From: Halostella limicola
GTDB lineage: Archaea > Halobacteriota > Halobacteria > Halobacteriales > Natronoarchaeaceae
Assembly (NCBI RefSeq): GCF_003675875.1
Contig: NZ_RCDI01000001.1
Span: 434,001 to 498,000 of the forward strand
Length of the DNA stretch: 64,000 nucleotides
Direction: 5' to 3'
Shown: positions 1 to 7,317 of the stretch, piece after piece
How the letters are laid out: every line of letters begins with the position of its first letter
How positions within the stretch are numbered: the first letter of the stretch is position 1
The notes under the pieces: generated by a model
What the model was told of the DNA's origin: nothing
Seen by the model: the letters and a program-made list of their open reading frames with translations, nothing else
Databases searched by the model: none
Program-made: the position numbers and the translations under genes

Positions 1-205
1 CTATCTCTGTACCACCTGTATCAGATTCATCCTACCCCCTCTTTCTCTATTCTTCAGTTCCGTTATTCCTTTCTACCTATATTCCCCATCTCACTATTTC
101 CTCCATCTATCTTCTAAGTTCTATGTTCATTCTGTGTTGCTTCCCCCCTGCCTCCCTTCTCACTTTGAAAGACACATAATGGGGGCTTATAAAAGGAGTT
201 CTAAC
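1..205. other. Polypyrimidine-rich intergenic tract
   Basis: No gene is visible here. The top strand is about 77-78% pyrimidine over roughly the first 175 bases (14 and 13 purines in the first two blocks of 60), with C/T-only stretches around 142-160. This differs sharply from the rest of the window. It lies at the end of the AT-richer island and may be the 3' flank of something outside the window. Confidence 0.7.
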
Positions 206-349
206 TTAGCAATCAGGACAGTACGTCTCAAAATCATCCTTGGTAAGTGGATTACCACATTCCTCACACAAACCAGACCGCTTCGGGGGGATTGATGTTT
301 CCGTTACTCGGGTTTTCACTTTCACTCTGGATTGGTGACATTTATACAT
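206..349 (-). CDS. Small zinc-ribbon protein (47 aa)
   Basis: The protein is short and basic, with two cysteine pairs: C-E-E-C in the middle and a final C-P-D-C at the very C-terminus. This is the typical layout of a haloarchaeal zinc-finger microprotein. The start chosen (MYKCHQ) avoids overlap with the divergent gene at 371. An upstream in-frame ATG at 394 would run into that gene. Function is unknown; zinc binding is inferred from the cysteines only. It lies in the AT-rich island next to an integrase, so it may be cargo of an integrated element. Confidence 0.55.
   Translation of the reverse strand: MYKCHQSRVKVKTRVTETSIPPKRSGLCEECGNPLTKDDFETYCPDC
341..346 (+). promoter_or_regulatory. TATA box (TTTATA) for the 371 gene
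   Basis: TTTATA is centred about 28 bp before the ATG at 371. This fits archaeal leaderless transcription and supports that start over the longer frame beginning at 332. Confidence 0.5.
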
Positions 350-370
350 CTGTCTGCTTTCTTTAGAAAC

Positions 371-718
371 ATGTCCGTGAAAAATCTCATACAAGAGTTC
401 ATGGAACTACCAGTCTCACTTCAGTTGACAATTGGTGCCCTCGGCCTAGCCGCAGTCCAGCAATCCAGACAGGGACATATTGGACGAGTAGGGATTGCTA
501 GTGCTGGAGCAATAGTTATTGGAGCTGCGTATCCAATTTGGGGACAGCTCCCTGAGATGTGGAGAATGTATTCAATTGTTGCTGTTCCATTTACAGCCAT
601 CGCAGCCCTATCGTATCTTAGCAGAACTTCTCTACCTACTGAATTCTACAAGCTCGCTCTACTGCTATACGGTGCAATTCCTGTAATATTGGCGCTTGTG
701 TACGGTTTCCCCCTGTAA
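371..718 (+). CDS. Small hydrophobic membrane protein (115 aa)
   Basis: After a short N-terminal stretch (MSVKNLIQEF) the protein is almost entirely hydrophobic and should form three to four transmembrane segments, at about residues 20-35, 45-65, 70-90 and 95-113. No family is recognised. The start is set by the TATA box at 341-346. It is divergent from the zinc-ribbon microprotein and belongs to the AT-richer island with the integrase, so it is probably mobile-element cargo. Confidence 0.6.
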   Translation: MSVKNLIQEFMELPVSLQLTIGALGLAAVQQSRQGHIGRVGIASAGAIVIGAAYPIWGQLPEMWRMYSIVAVPFTAIAALSYLSRTSLPTEFYKLALLLYGAIPVILALVYGFPL

Positions 719-1025
719 TATAGAGAGTTTGTAAGCCGCTGAGCACTGTTCTGAGGTGAATTTATCATAGAGGATTATAACTACTTGGTCATCTCTCAAA
801 CCGACTGTGAGTAATATTAGATGGGATAGAGATACGTGTGGGTTATCCACTGCGTTGTTCTACTCTCCACGCTCCTGACGCATCTGTTGCACAGGTTACT
901 TGCGGCGATATTCTCCGCTTGAGCGAACGAGTCTGCACGGAAACCCGTTCGGTCAGTAATTACTTGTACTGTGTTCAGTATAATGGGATAATAATTAACA
1001 CGGTTTGGGTTGTTCATGGTGAGAT
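719..1025. other. Intergenic region of the island
   Basis: No convincing gene is seen; the open frames here are short and lack any protein-like pattern. The last 40 bases (about 985-1000, AATAATTAAC) hold an AT-rich TATA-like element about 30 bp before the gene at 1026. Confidence 0.5.
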
Positions 1026-1706
1026 ATGAGTACAAATCCCGTACATGATCCAGATACTGGAGAGATTAATTATCTTACCGATGTGTGGGATGAAATGCAG
1101 GATATTCCTCCTGAATATACTCTAATCCCAGTGCCGAAAAAGTCGAATGTAGATCCAGGAGACCCATACGAAATTGACATCTATATCGTTGGACATGGTC
1201 ACTTTTCTAACTCAAAACTCCAAGTTCATTATCCATTTCCAGACTTGATTACAGAAAATGAGGAAAAAGGAGAATTGGGCCACAGTATACAAACGATCGA
1301 GGCTTCTGCATATCACACGCTACAAAGTAGAAATACTCCCCCCGAGAATCATGATATAGGAGCCTGGGGAGCAACGGCTATCTTTGAACCCGAGATGATT
1401 TCACCATTACGAACTACGGATTATTCATACCCTCAACTTTCAAGTGAGGTCACCTTTGCTGGATGCCCGTTTCTTCAACTTAAATTATATACTTCAGAAG
1501 ACGCGGATGCAGGAGACTATCCAATTCACTATACGTTCACGTATGGTGATAATGAAAACGTTTTACAGGATCACAAGAAAACTATGCTTCACATTAATAA
1601 TGCCCGTGAACGTCGGGAGCCTTGGGTAAGCAGAGCAGGAATAATTATTGTACTAGTTGCCACTCTCAGTCTCCTTATTCAGGCATGGAATACAATTGGT
1701 TTTTAA
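1026..1706 (+). CDS. Hypothetical protein with C-terminal membrane anchor (226 aa)
   Basis: There is no signal peptide. About 195 residues look like a soluble beta-rich domain (a DPGDPYEIDIYIVGHG stretch near residue 43, many alternating hydrophobics). A short basic linker (RERREPW) and a single hydrophobic helix follow at about residues 203-223. The topology is that of a tail-anchored protein with its domain on the cytoplasmic side. No family is recognised. Codon use is AT-rich compared with the genes after 3.7 kb, in keeping with transfer. It lies upstream of another membrane protein in the same direction, 147 bp apart. Confidence 0.65.
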   Translation: MSTNPVHDPDTGEINYLTDVWDEMQDIPPEYTLIPVPKKSNVDPGDPYEIDIYIVGHGHFSNSKLQVHYPFPDLITENEEKGELGHSIQTIEASAYHTLQSRNTPPENHDIGAWGATAIFEPEMISPLRTTDYSYPQLSSEVTFAGCPFLQLKLYTSEDADAGDYPIHYTFTYGDNENVLQDHKKTMLHINNARERREPWVSRAGIIIVLVATLSLLIQAWNTIGF

Positions 1707-1853
1707 GTGTATCTATACTGATTCTGATCCTCATTCCCCGACCCCATCAAGATTAGAAAGTGGGCGAGCCCCATACGTAGGCAGGCCAGGGGTGGATTTG
1801 CCCCCACGACGTGAATGGAACATATCGAAGGGTAATCTAGTAGTATATGGATA

Positions 1854-2420
1854 ATGAACATTCTCTCTATGCTGATTGACCTACTCCCGATGTCAATAGC
1901 GATCCTCCTCCCCGAACTATCCCTACTCCTTATCGGGTATGTGGTCGAGAAACACTACGTGAGTCGAGTAACGTGTTTTACGAACGTGCTGGCTCTCAAC
2001 GTCCATTTCCTGACTATCGGTGAGTCGGGATTCTGGCTTGGGCTATATGCAGACCTTGGGTTACTCCTCGGGATATGGGGGTTCATCCACTACTTCTATC
2101 AAGAAAGTCTCAGTAAGGACTACTACCAGATATCACATGTTGGATACTCCTCGCTCGTAGTAGGAGCCATTATTTTGTACCCACATATCGAGTGGGTTTT
2201 CTCTGCTATTCTTGGGGATGGCTCCCTCCCCGCCACTGGAGTAGTCATTTTAGCCGTGCTCCTCAATCTCGCACTGCTGGACGATGAGGACAAACTCCAC
2301 TACCGTCTTTCGCGTGATATTCGGGTCAACGAGTTTATCGTGAAGAGCCCTGAAATCGGATTCAGCTTTGGTGGCGCCTCCTTAACACGACGACTAGACT
2401 ACTGGTTTGACGTGAAATAG
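1854..2420 (+). CDS. Multi-pass membrane protein (188 aa)
   Basis: It starts directly with a hydrophobic segment and has about five predicted transmembrane helices in the first 145 residues. A charged cytoplasmic tail of about 45 residues follows (DDEDKLHYRLSRDIR, then FSFGGASLTRRLDYWF). No family is recognised. It lies in the integrase-bearing island and runs in the same direction as the gene before it. Confidence 0.6.
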   Translation: MNILSMLIDLLPMSIAILLPELSLLLIGYVVEKHYVSRVTCFTNVLALNVHFLTIGESGFWLGLYADLGLLLGIWGFIHYFYQESLSKDYYQISHVGYSSLVVGAIILYPHIEWVFSAILGDGSLPATGVVILAVLLNLALLDDEDKLHYRLSRDIRVNEFIVKSPEIGFSFGGASLTRRLDYWFDVK

Positions 2421-2558
2421 AGCCTCAACCTACGAAGCCGCCGCACCTCCACCTCCCGCTACCATTGTGATCATCGCACCTACTAGCGTGAAAAGTAGGT
2501 CACTTTCGCACTGGGCTAAATTTCCGATGTCACTGTTCATGCACCCTAGGGAGGTAAG

Positions 2559-3566
2559 CTAAATATTCGATAGAAATTGGCGACGTTGTTCTGCTTTTTC
2601 GTCCTCTGTCCGCTGATCGTAGTGATGGTCCAATACATCCTTGCTCACATCACAGCGATCACTCACGGCTGTTTCTGGCACGTCATTGAGTAAATGGTGG
2701 GTAATGCTTCCTCGACGAATCGGATGAGGAGAGACGCTACTTGGACAAAGGGATGCACTGTTATCGTCTATTGCTTCACAGTCTGCTGTATCACGGCTAT
2801 GAGGACAAGATCCATAGATACAGGGTCGGGTCATTGTATAGGTAGCATTCTTTATGGCGGATTTCGAGATGCGGCCATAGCGAGTAGTAAACAATGGATC
2901 TCGTCCCTCTTCGTCACTTTTCTCGATACGATGGACATCGACGTAGTCCTTCAATACAGTATTCACCTGCTCATTGAGCGCAATAGTCAGCTGGCCCCGT
3001 TGTTGGTTCTTCAGCGGTGTTTCTGGCGGTCGATGACGGATCTCGATCGTCTGTTTCCTTGAATGGAAGTCATCAAGATCAAGGGCTCGGATGGTTCCCT
3101 TACGGCAACCACAGTGCCACATCAGTTCAAGTAGCGCATGCGTCCGACTGGCGTAGTCATACTTCCGCAGGTGCTGTAACATCTGTTCGGCATCATCCGC
3201 GGCCAGCATGGTGTCTCTCGCTTCGTCAGCACGATTTCGTGACGGCAGGATCACTTTATCTGCAAGGCCATCATCGACAGCGTCGATTCCTTCACACCAT
3301 CGGATAAACTTACGGAGTGACGACAGGTTAATGCTAAGTGTGGTCTGAGCGATTCCATCCTGTCTCCATAGCCGATATTCATGCAGAGTACGGCCAGTCA
3401 GCTCTGTCATATCGTCAATTTCCTCTTGGTCACACCATTCGGTAAAGTGCCCCAAGTGATTGCGGATGTTTTCGACTGTCTTTACAGCTAACTCGGGCTC
3501 TCGTTCATGGAGATACATCTCTACCGCGTTGCGTGGTTCGATGGGTTGTAGCTCGGATTCGTTCAT
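2559..3566 (-). CDS. Tyrosine recombinase / integrase (XerC/D-like, 335 aa)
   Basis: It has an N-terminal SAM-like core-binding domain (about residues 10-105) and a catalytic domain (about 115-330). The catalytic set is visible: R155 in HCGCRKG, K186, the H281-x-x-R284 box in PHPIRRG, and the nucleophile Y316 in LDHHYDQ. Four cysteines (249, 254, 263, 274) sit between the lysine and the HxxR box, as in many haloarchaeal integrases, and may bind zinc. The start MNESELQ is preferred; the frame continues 24 codons upstream in a less protein-like sequence. It marks the right edge of the AT-rich island: GC content rises sharply just beyond it. The attachment site was not located; no tRNA abuts the gene. 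Confidence 0.85.
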   Translation of the reverse strand: MNESELQPIEPRNAVEMYLHEREPELAVKTVENIRNHLGHFTEWCDQEEIDDMTELTGRTLHEYRLWRQDGIAQTTLSINLSSLRKFIRWCEGIDAVDDGLADKVILPSRNRADEARDTMLAADDAEQMLQHLRKYDYASRTHALLELMWHCGCRKGTIRALDLDDFHSRKQTIEIRHRPPETPLKNQQRGQLTIALNEQVNTVLKDYVDVHRIEKSDEEGRDPLFTTRYGRISKSAIKNATYTMTRPCIYGSCPHSRDTADCEAIDDNSASLCPSSVSPHPIRRGSITHHLLNDVPETAVSDRCDVSKDVLDHHYDQRTEDEKAEQRRQFLSNI

Positions 3567-3657
3567 GGTTATCTCCGAACCACATGTCGGCAGGCATCTG
3601 GCGACCCGAGTGTGTCGAGTCACCGCGTGAGTCGGCACCCCGATGCAGCCACCAACT

Positions 3658-3754
3658 GGGTGCGAGGTTCGGCTCGAAGGTGATAGCGGTGAACACGGGC
3701 CTGAAGGTGGCGTTCATCGCCGTCGCCCTCGCCGTCCTGCTGGCCCCGCTGTGA
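3658..3754 (+). pseudogene. Possible truncated membrane-protein tail or tiny hydrophobic peptide
   Basis: A short + strand frame ends at 3754 with a hydrophobic segment (about 22 residues, ...NTGLKVAFIAVALAVLL...). It is GC-rich like the chromosome to its right. It may be the 3' end of a gene cut by integration of the island, or a very small protein starting at a GTG near 3680. Its end overlaps the 3' end of the minD-like gene by 41 bp. Confidence 0.25.
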
Positions 3755-4397
3755 GCGTGGCCGCCAACTCCCGAAACCCATCCGCGGCCGTACTCTCCGG
3801 GGCGACGGCCGTCACCGGTTTCCCGGCCCGCTGAGCCCGCTCGACCACCGCCGAATCCGGGACCGCTGTCACCGGCGCGCCGAGCGCTCGCTCGACGCGG
3901 TCCGTCGGCGGGTCGCGCCCGGCCCGGTTCAACACGACGCGGCTGAGTCCGGCGTCGAGTTCCCGGGCGAGCGCCCGTGTCCGGACGACGTCCGCCACCG
4001 CGAACGCGTCCGGGAGCGCCACCAGCATGCAGCGGTCCGCGGCGAACAGCGGGAGGCCGGCGTCTGCCGCCATCCCCGCCGGGCAGTCCACGACGACGGG
4101 CCCGTAGGCGTCTTCGACGGCCCCGATAGCGTCCGCGAGCGCGGTCGGGTCGGCGGCCCGCGCGCCGGCGAGCGTCCGGCCGCAGGACAACAGGTCGACG
4201 GGGCCGCCCTCGCGGACCGCCTCGACGGGGTCGGCCCGCCCGGCGAGCACGTCGTGCAGGTCCGGCCCGCGGGACTCGGGCAGGTCCGCCATCCCCAGGT
4301 CCGCGTCGACCGCGACGGCGTCGAGTTCGGCGGCGAGGTTCAGCGACACCGTCGACTTGCCGACGCCGCCCTTGCCGCCGGCGACCGCGAGGATCAC
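3714..4397 (-). CDS. MinD/ParA-family ATPase (MinD1-like, 227 aa)
   Basis: The protein opens with a deviant Walker A motif (GGKGGVGKST, residues 7-16) including the signature first lysine. A VAVDADLGMADL segment (A' motif) and VVVDCPAG (switch II / Walker B) follow. The family dimerises on ATP and positions partners on membranes or chromosomes. The C-terminus is Arg-rich (GRRGRRR); no clear amphipathic MinD membrane helix is seen. The start is the GTG inside the GTGA overlap with the upstream stop, which gives the correct N-terminus directly before the P-loop. It is the last gene of the mcm cluster. As I recall, Haloferax has a MinD-like gene (MinD1) a few genes from mcm, so it may be an orthologue. 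Confidence 0.85.
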   Translation of the reverse strand: MILAVAGGKGGVGKSTVSLNLAAELDAVAVDADLGMADLPESRGPDLHDVLAGRADPVEAVREGGPVDLLSCGRTLAGARAADPTALADAIGAVEDAYGPVVVDCPAGMAADAGLPLFAADRCMLVALPDAFAVADVVRTRALARELDAGLSRVVLNRAGRDPPTDRVERALGAPVTAVPDSAVVERAQRAGKPVTAVAPESTAADGFRELAATLTAGPAGRRGRRR

Positions 4398-5158
4398 GAC
4401 AGCGTCCGGAGCGCCGCCACGGGAACTTCCCCATCGACGGCTTCGGCGCGGTCGGCGAGCGACTCGGATCGACGGCTTGCCGCTCGGAGCGCCGCGGCGT
4501 CCGCCGCGAGTCGGTCGAGCGCCGACTCGACGGCGGCAAGGTCCCCCGCGTCCTCGACCGCGCGCGTCGCCTCGGGGAGCGTCGTCGCCGCCGCGCAGCT
4601 CTCGGCCGCCTCGACGCGCTCCTCGACGGCGGCGAACCACTCGGCGACGGGAGCGGGAACGCCTTCGTCCCCCGTCCCGGCTCTTCCCTCGTGCCTGGTC
4701 CCGTCTCTCTCCCCGTCGTTTCCCTCGCTCGTCGCTTCGGCGACCGCTTTCGCGCCGGCTTCGGGGTCACTCGGCGGCACCGCGTCCCGCGGCGGCGACG
4801 GGTCGCCGAGACGCCGAACCACGTCGGCCGCGTCGGTCGCTTCGCCTCCCTCGCCGCTTGCGTCCCCCTCTCCGCCCGCCTCGACGCGTCGGCTCTCCGC
4901 GACCCGCACCGGCGGCGACGCGGGCGGCGCGGGGCTGGCGAACCCCACGCCAGCGCGTTCGCCCGGCGCGAGCGTCCGCGCGACGGCGTCGGCGTTCCAG
5001 TCGTCGACCGGCACGCCGCGGCGGCGCGGCGGCCACGCCGGCCCGTCGAGCGTGGATTCGAGTCGCACCCGCCGCGTCACCCCGCCGTCGTTCTCGACGA
5101 CCGCCTCCACGAGCGTCACCCCGTCCCGCCGCTCGGTCCGACACGCTAACTCGACCAT
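4394..5158 (-). CDS. Haloarchaeal cluster protein, DUF7857-like (254 aa)
   Basis: The N-terminal ~85 residues form a beta-rich domain (MVELACRTERRDGVTLVEAV..., GDxGVTRRVRLES...). A long acidic, low-complexity linker rich in E/G/A/S/D follows (about residues 95-165). The C-terminal ~75 residues are helical and Glu/Ala-rich with likely coiled-coil character (VAEWFAAVEERVEAAE...). No enzyme motif is seen. It overlaps the minD-like gene by 4 bp (GTGA), implying translational coupling and a shared process. The family name is recalled, not searched. Confidence 0.7.
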   Translation of the reverse strand: MVELACRTERRDGVTLVEAVVENDGGVTRRVRLESTLDGPAWPPRRRGVPVDDWNADAVARTLAPGERAGVGFASPAPPASPPVRVAESRRVEAGGEGDASGEGGEATDAADVVRRLGDPSPPRDAVPPSDPEAGAKAVAEATSEGNDGERDGTRHEGRAGTGDEGVPAPVAEWFAAVEERVEAAESCAAATTLPEATRAVEDAGDLAAVESALDRLAADAAALRAASRRSESLADRAEAVDGEVPVAALRTLS

Positions 5159-5183
5159 GGGGGCGCTGGCCGCGGAATCGTAC

Positions 5184-5999
5184 TTAAACTCTGAGGACGG
5201 GTGCGTCGAGGCGTTCGGCGGCCGCCGCTGCCGACTCGAAGCGGTCGCAGGCGAGCACGACCGGCGCGTCCACGTTGGCGACGCGGACGACCGCCAACGC
5301 CGCCGTAACGGGATCGCCCGCGAACTCGCCCGCCTCGCCGACCTCGCCGCGGCCCGGCACGGCGTCGACGGCGGCCGCGAACGCGTCCCGCACCGACGCC
5401 GCGAGGTGGTCGCGGGCGTCCCGTCTGAGGTTCTTCGCCCGGTCCTCCAGTCGGAGTCGTCGCGCTCGGGCGTCCCGCGCTTCCCGCGCCCGATCGCGGG
5501 CCTGCGAGAGCGCCTGCTCGGCGGCGATGCGCTCAGTTCGGACCTCCGCGAGGCGCTCGACGGCCGCCTCTCGCTCGGCCCGCGCGTCGTCCGCATCGTC
5601 ACCCCGCTCCTCCAGCGCCGTCAGCTTCCCCCGGAGTTCGCTCACGCGCTCGGCGAGCGCGGCCTCCCTCTCGCCCGCCTCGGCGACGCGCCGCCGCGCC
5701 TCCGCACAGTCGACGGCCGGCGGGTCGAGGGCGGCGAGTTCGGCTCGAACGCCGGCGAGCGCGTCGTCCTGCGGCGCCGCCACATCTCGGGTCCGAGCGG
5801 CGTCCGCCAATGCGGCCCGGACGGACAGGGCCATCCCGGGCTCGACCGGCGAGACGCGGTCGTGAATCGGCCCCGGTTCGAGACAGCTCACCCACGTCCC
5901 CTCGCGGACGGCCCGCTCGGCTGCCGCGGCGTCGACGGCCGCCTCGCGGAGGTCGACGGCCCGCCCTCGACGGACCGCGCCGTCGCGGTCGACTCTCAC
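5184..5999 (-). CDS. Long coiled-coil protein of the mcm-minD cluster, DUF7856-like (271 aa)
   Basis: The N-terminal ~60 residues are globular, with a conserved-looking WVSCLEPGPIHDRVSP segment. Residues about 90-190 are a strongly predicted coiled coil rich in A/E/R/L heptads. A C-terminal alpha/beta domain of about 70 residues ends in APVVLACDRFESAA... The start is the GTG in a GTGA overlap with the preceding stop. SMC-like coiled coils beside MinD/ParA-type ATPases suggest a structural or scaffolding role. No catalytic motif is seen. Confidence 0.7.
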   Translation of the reverse strand: MRVDRDGAVRRGRAVDLREAAVDAAAAERAVREGTWVSCLEPGPIHDRVSPVEPGMALSVRAALADAARTRDVAAPQDDALAGVRAELAALDPPAVDCAEARRRVAEAGEREAALAERVSELRGKLTALEERGDDADDARAEREAAVERLAEVRTERIAAEQALSQARDRAREARDARARRLRLEDRAKNLRRDARDHLAASVRDAFAAAVDAVPGRGEVGEAGEFAGDPVTAALAVVRVANVDAPVVLACDRFESAAAAAERLDAPVLRV

Positions 6000-6334
6000 A
6001 GGTCGCTGTCCCGCAGGTCGCACGGGGCGGGGTGGTCCGTGCCGGTGGCGAACTTGGCGTACGGCGTACTCTGCGCGTCTCGGTTCTCGTAGGCCGCCGC
6101 CGCGTCGCGGACCGCCGCCGGTACCGCGGCGAACTCGTTGAACGGCTCGGTGTGCTCGATCTGGACGTCGCCGCCGTGTTTCTCGCGGAGGCGCAGCGCC
6201 AGCAGCGCCCCGAACTCCGTCTCCGCGAGGAGGGCCGCCCGGCCGAAGCGTCGGACGACGGTCTCCCCGTGCGTCGAACAGACGTTCCGCAGCGTCTGGC
6301 GCGCTCCCCGCGAGTACGTGACGATCAGCAGCAC
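5996..6334 (-). CDS. Small haloarchaeal cluster protein, DUF7855-like (112 aa)
   Basis: A compact alpha/beta protein beginning MLLIVTYSRGARQTL, with a HGETVVRRFGRAALLAETEFGALLALRL core and a C-terminal tail with several D/H residues (TGTDHPAPCDLRDSDL). No known catalytic motif is seen. It overlaps the next gene by 4 bp (GTGA) and is part of the conserved order mcm - small acidic protein - RecA-like protein - this protein - coiled-coil protein - DUF7857-like - MinD. Function is unknown. Confidence 0.75.
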   Translation of the reverse strand: MLLIVTYSRGARQTLRNVCSTHGETVVRRFGRAALLAETEFGALLALRLREKHGGDVQIEHTEPFNEFAAVPAAVRDAAAAYENRDAQSTPYAKFATGTDHPAPCDLRDSDL

Positions 6335-6390
6335 GCCCGCAGTTACTCCCTGATAATTTTAGTATCTTTCCACACGAAAACTCCGCGGCG

Positions 6391-6981
6391 TCACTGCCTG
6401 CGGACGGCGAGGTCGTCGCCGTCCGCCTCTACCATGGCGTCGAACAGCGTCTGGATGCGGGCGACGGTCATGTCCGGGTGCGCCCCGGGGTCGAGGTGGA
6501 AGTGCCCCTTGGCCCCGAACGCGTACAGGCGGCCCGTCAGCACGTGGAGGAACTCGTAGGCCGTCTCCACGTCGACGTACTGCAGGAGGGCGGTGATCGA
6601 GTCGAAACAGACGACGCTGTTCGCATCGGTATCGCTCCACTCGCTCAGCACCTCGCTGACGCGGATACTGATCCCCGTGAGGTCGCTCGGCGTTCCGACT
6701 CGCTCGACCGAGTCCGGCGCGGGCCCGTCGCCGTCCGAGCGCCCGGCCGTCTCGCCGGCCGTGACGACGTGCGCGGTCGCCGGCCGCCCCCCGGCGCGGT
6801 CGATCCACGCCTCGAGCCGGTCCCGCGGCGAACCGGTGAACGTGACGAAGAGGACGTTCGTCGCCGCCGGCTCCGTCGGGTCCAGAAGGCGAATGCAGGT
6901 GTCGTTCGTCGCGTCGCCGAGCGACGGCGTGAGAAACAGGATGGACGACGCGTCGTCGAGAGATGCGAGGGGATCCGTCAT
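6391..6981 (-). CDS. Degenerate RecA/KaiC-like protein, DUF7504/HTR-like (196 aa)
   Basis: The order of elements follows RecA/KaiC-type domains: an opening strand (SILFLTPSLGDATNDTC), a second strand (NVLFVTFTGSPRDRLEAW), a central VVCFDSITALLQYVD Walker-B-like segment, and a late AYEFLHVLTGRLYAFGAKGHFHLD segment. The P-loop is missing: the Walker A position reads TPSLGDATND, without GxxxxGK[ST]. It is therefore unlikely to bind ATP normally and is probably a regulatory or partner subunit. It sits in the mcm cluster, with a 57 bp gap before both neighbours. Confidence 0.75.
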   Translation of the reverse strand: MTDPLASLDDASSILFLTPSLGDATNDTCIRLLDPTEPAATNVLFVTFTGSPRDRLEAWIDRAGGRPATAHVVTAGETAGRSDGDGPAPDSVERVGTPSDLTGISIRVSEVLSEWSDTDANSVVCFDSITALLQYVDVETAYEFLHVLTGRLYAFGAKGHFHLDPGAHPDMTVARIQTLFDAMVEADGDDLAVRRQ

Positions 6982-7038
6982 GGCGATTCTTCGACGTTCC
7001 GTAGCATATCGCGGCCGGGTAAAACCGTTCCGGTCGCC

Positions 7039-7317
7039 TCAATCGCGCTCGAGGCGTTCGACGGTCGGGTCGACCTCGCCGTCGACCAGTTCGCGCACGC
7101 GCTCCCGGGCTTCCGCCCGCGACTCCGCCACGATGACCAGGCCGTCGACGCGGTCGTCGCCGGCGGCGCGGTAGGCGGTCAGGTCGTCCTCGAACTCGGT
7201 GGCGAAGGTCCGCAGCACGCCCCGAACCTCGCCTTCGAGGCTCGCGAGATCCGTCTCGCCGCGCTCGTAGGTCGCGAGGGCGTCCTCGATGTTGCGGAGG
7301 GCGGAGATACGGTCCAT
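7039..7317 (-). CDS. Small acidic protein following mcm, DUF7854-like (92 aa)
   Basis: A helical, acidic protein (MDRISALRNIEDALATYERGETDLASLE...) with a C-terminal VIVAESRAEARERVRELV segment. Its ATG lies immediately after the mcm stop with no gap, so it is almost certainly co-translated with MCM and may act with it. No enzyme motif is seen. The tight linkage to mcm is the only functional clue. Confidence 0.75.
   Translation of the reverse strand: MDRISALRNIEDALATYERGETDLASLEGEVRGVLRTFATEFEDDLTAYRAAGDDRVDGLVIVAESRAEARERVRELVDGEVDPTVERLERD

Noticed and set aside
817-1035. Frames of 60-72 residues on both strands between 665 and 1035
   Set aside because: No hydrophobic, zinc-finger or charge pattern; they overlap each other and the start of the 1026 gene.
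3567-3713. Possible tRNA or tRNA-fragment attachment site beside the integrase
   Set aside because: No cloverleaf, T-loop (GGTTCGAATCC-like) or partial tRNA end could be found there on either strand; the attachment site remains unlocated.
4254-6092. Long + strand frames (612 and 276 residues) opposite the minD cluster
   Set aside because: They are antisense to genes joined by GTGA overlaps; the composition is Arg/Ala/Ser shadow sequence.
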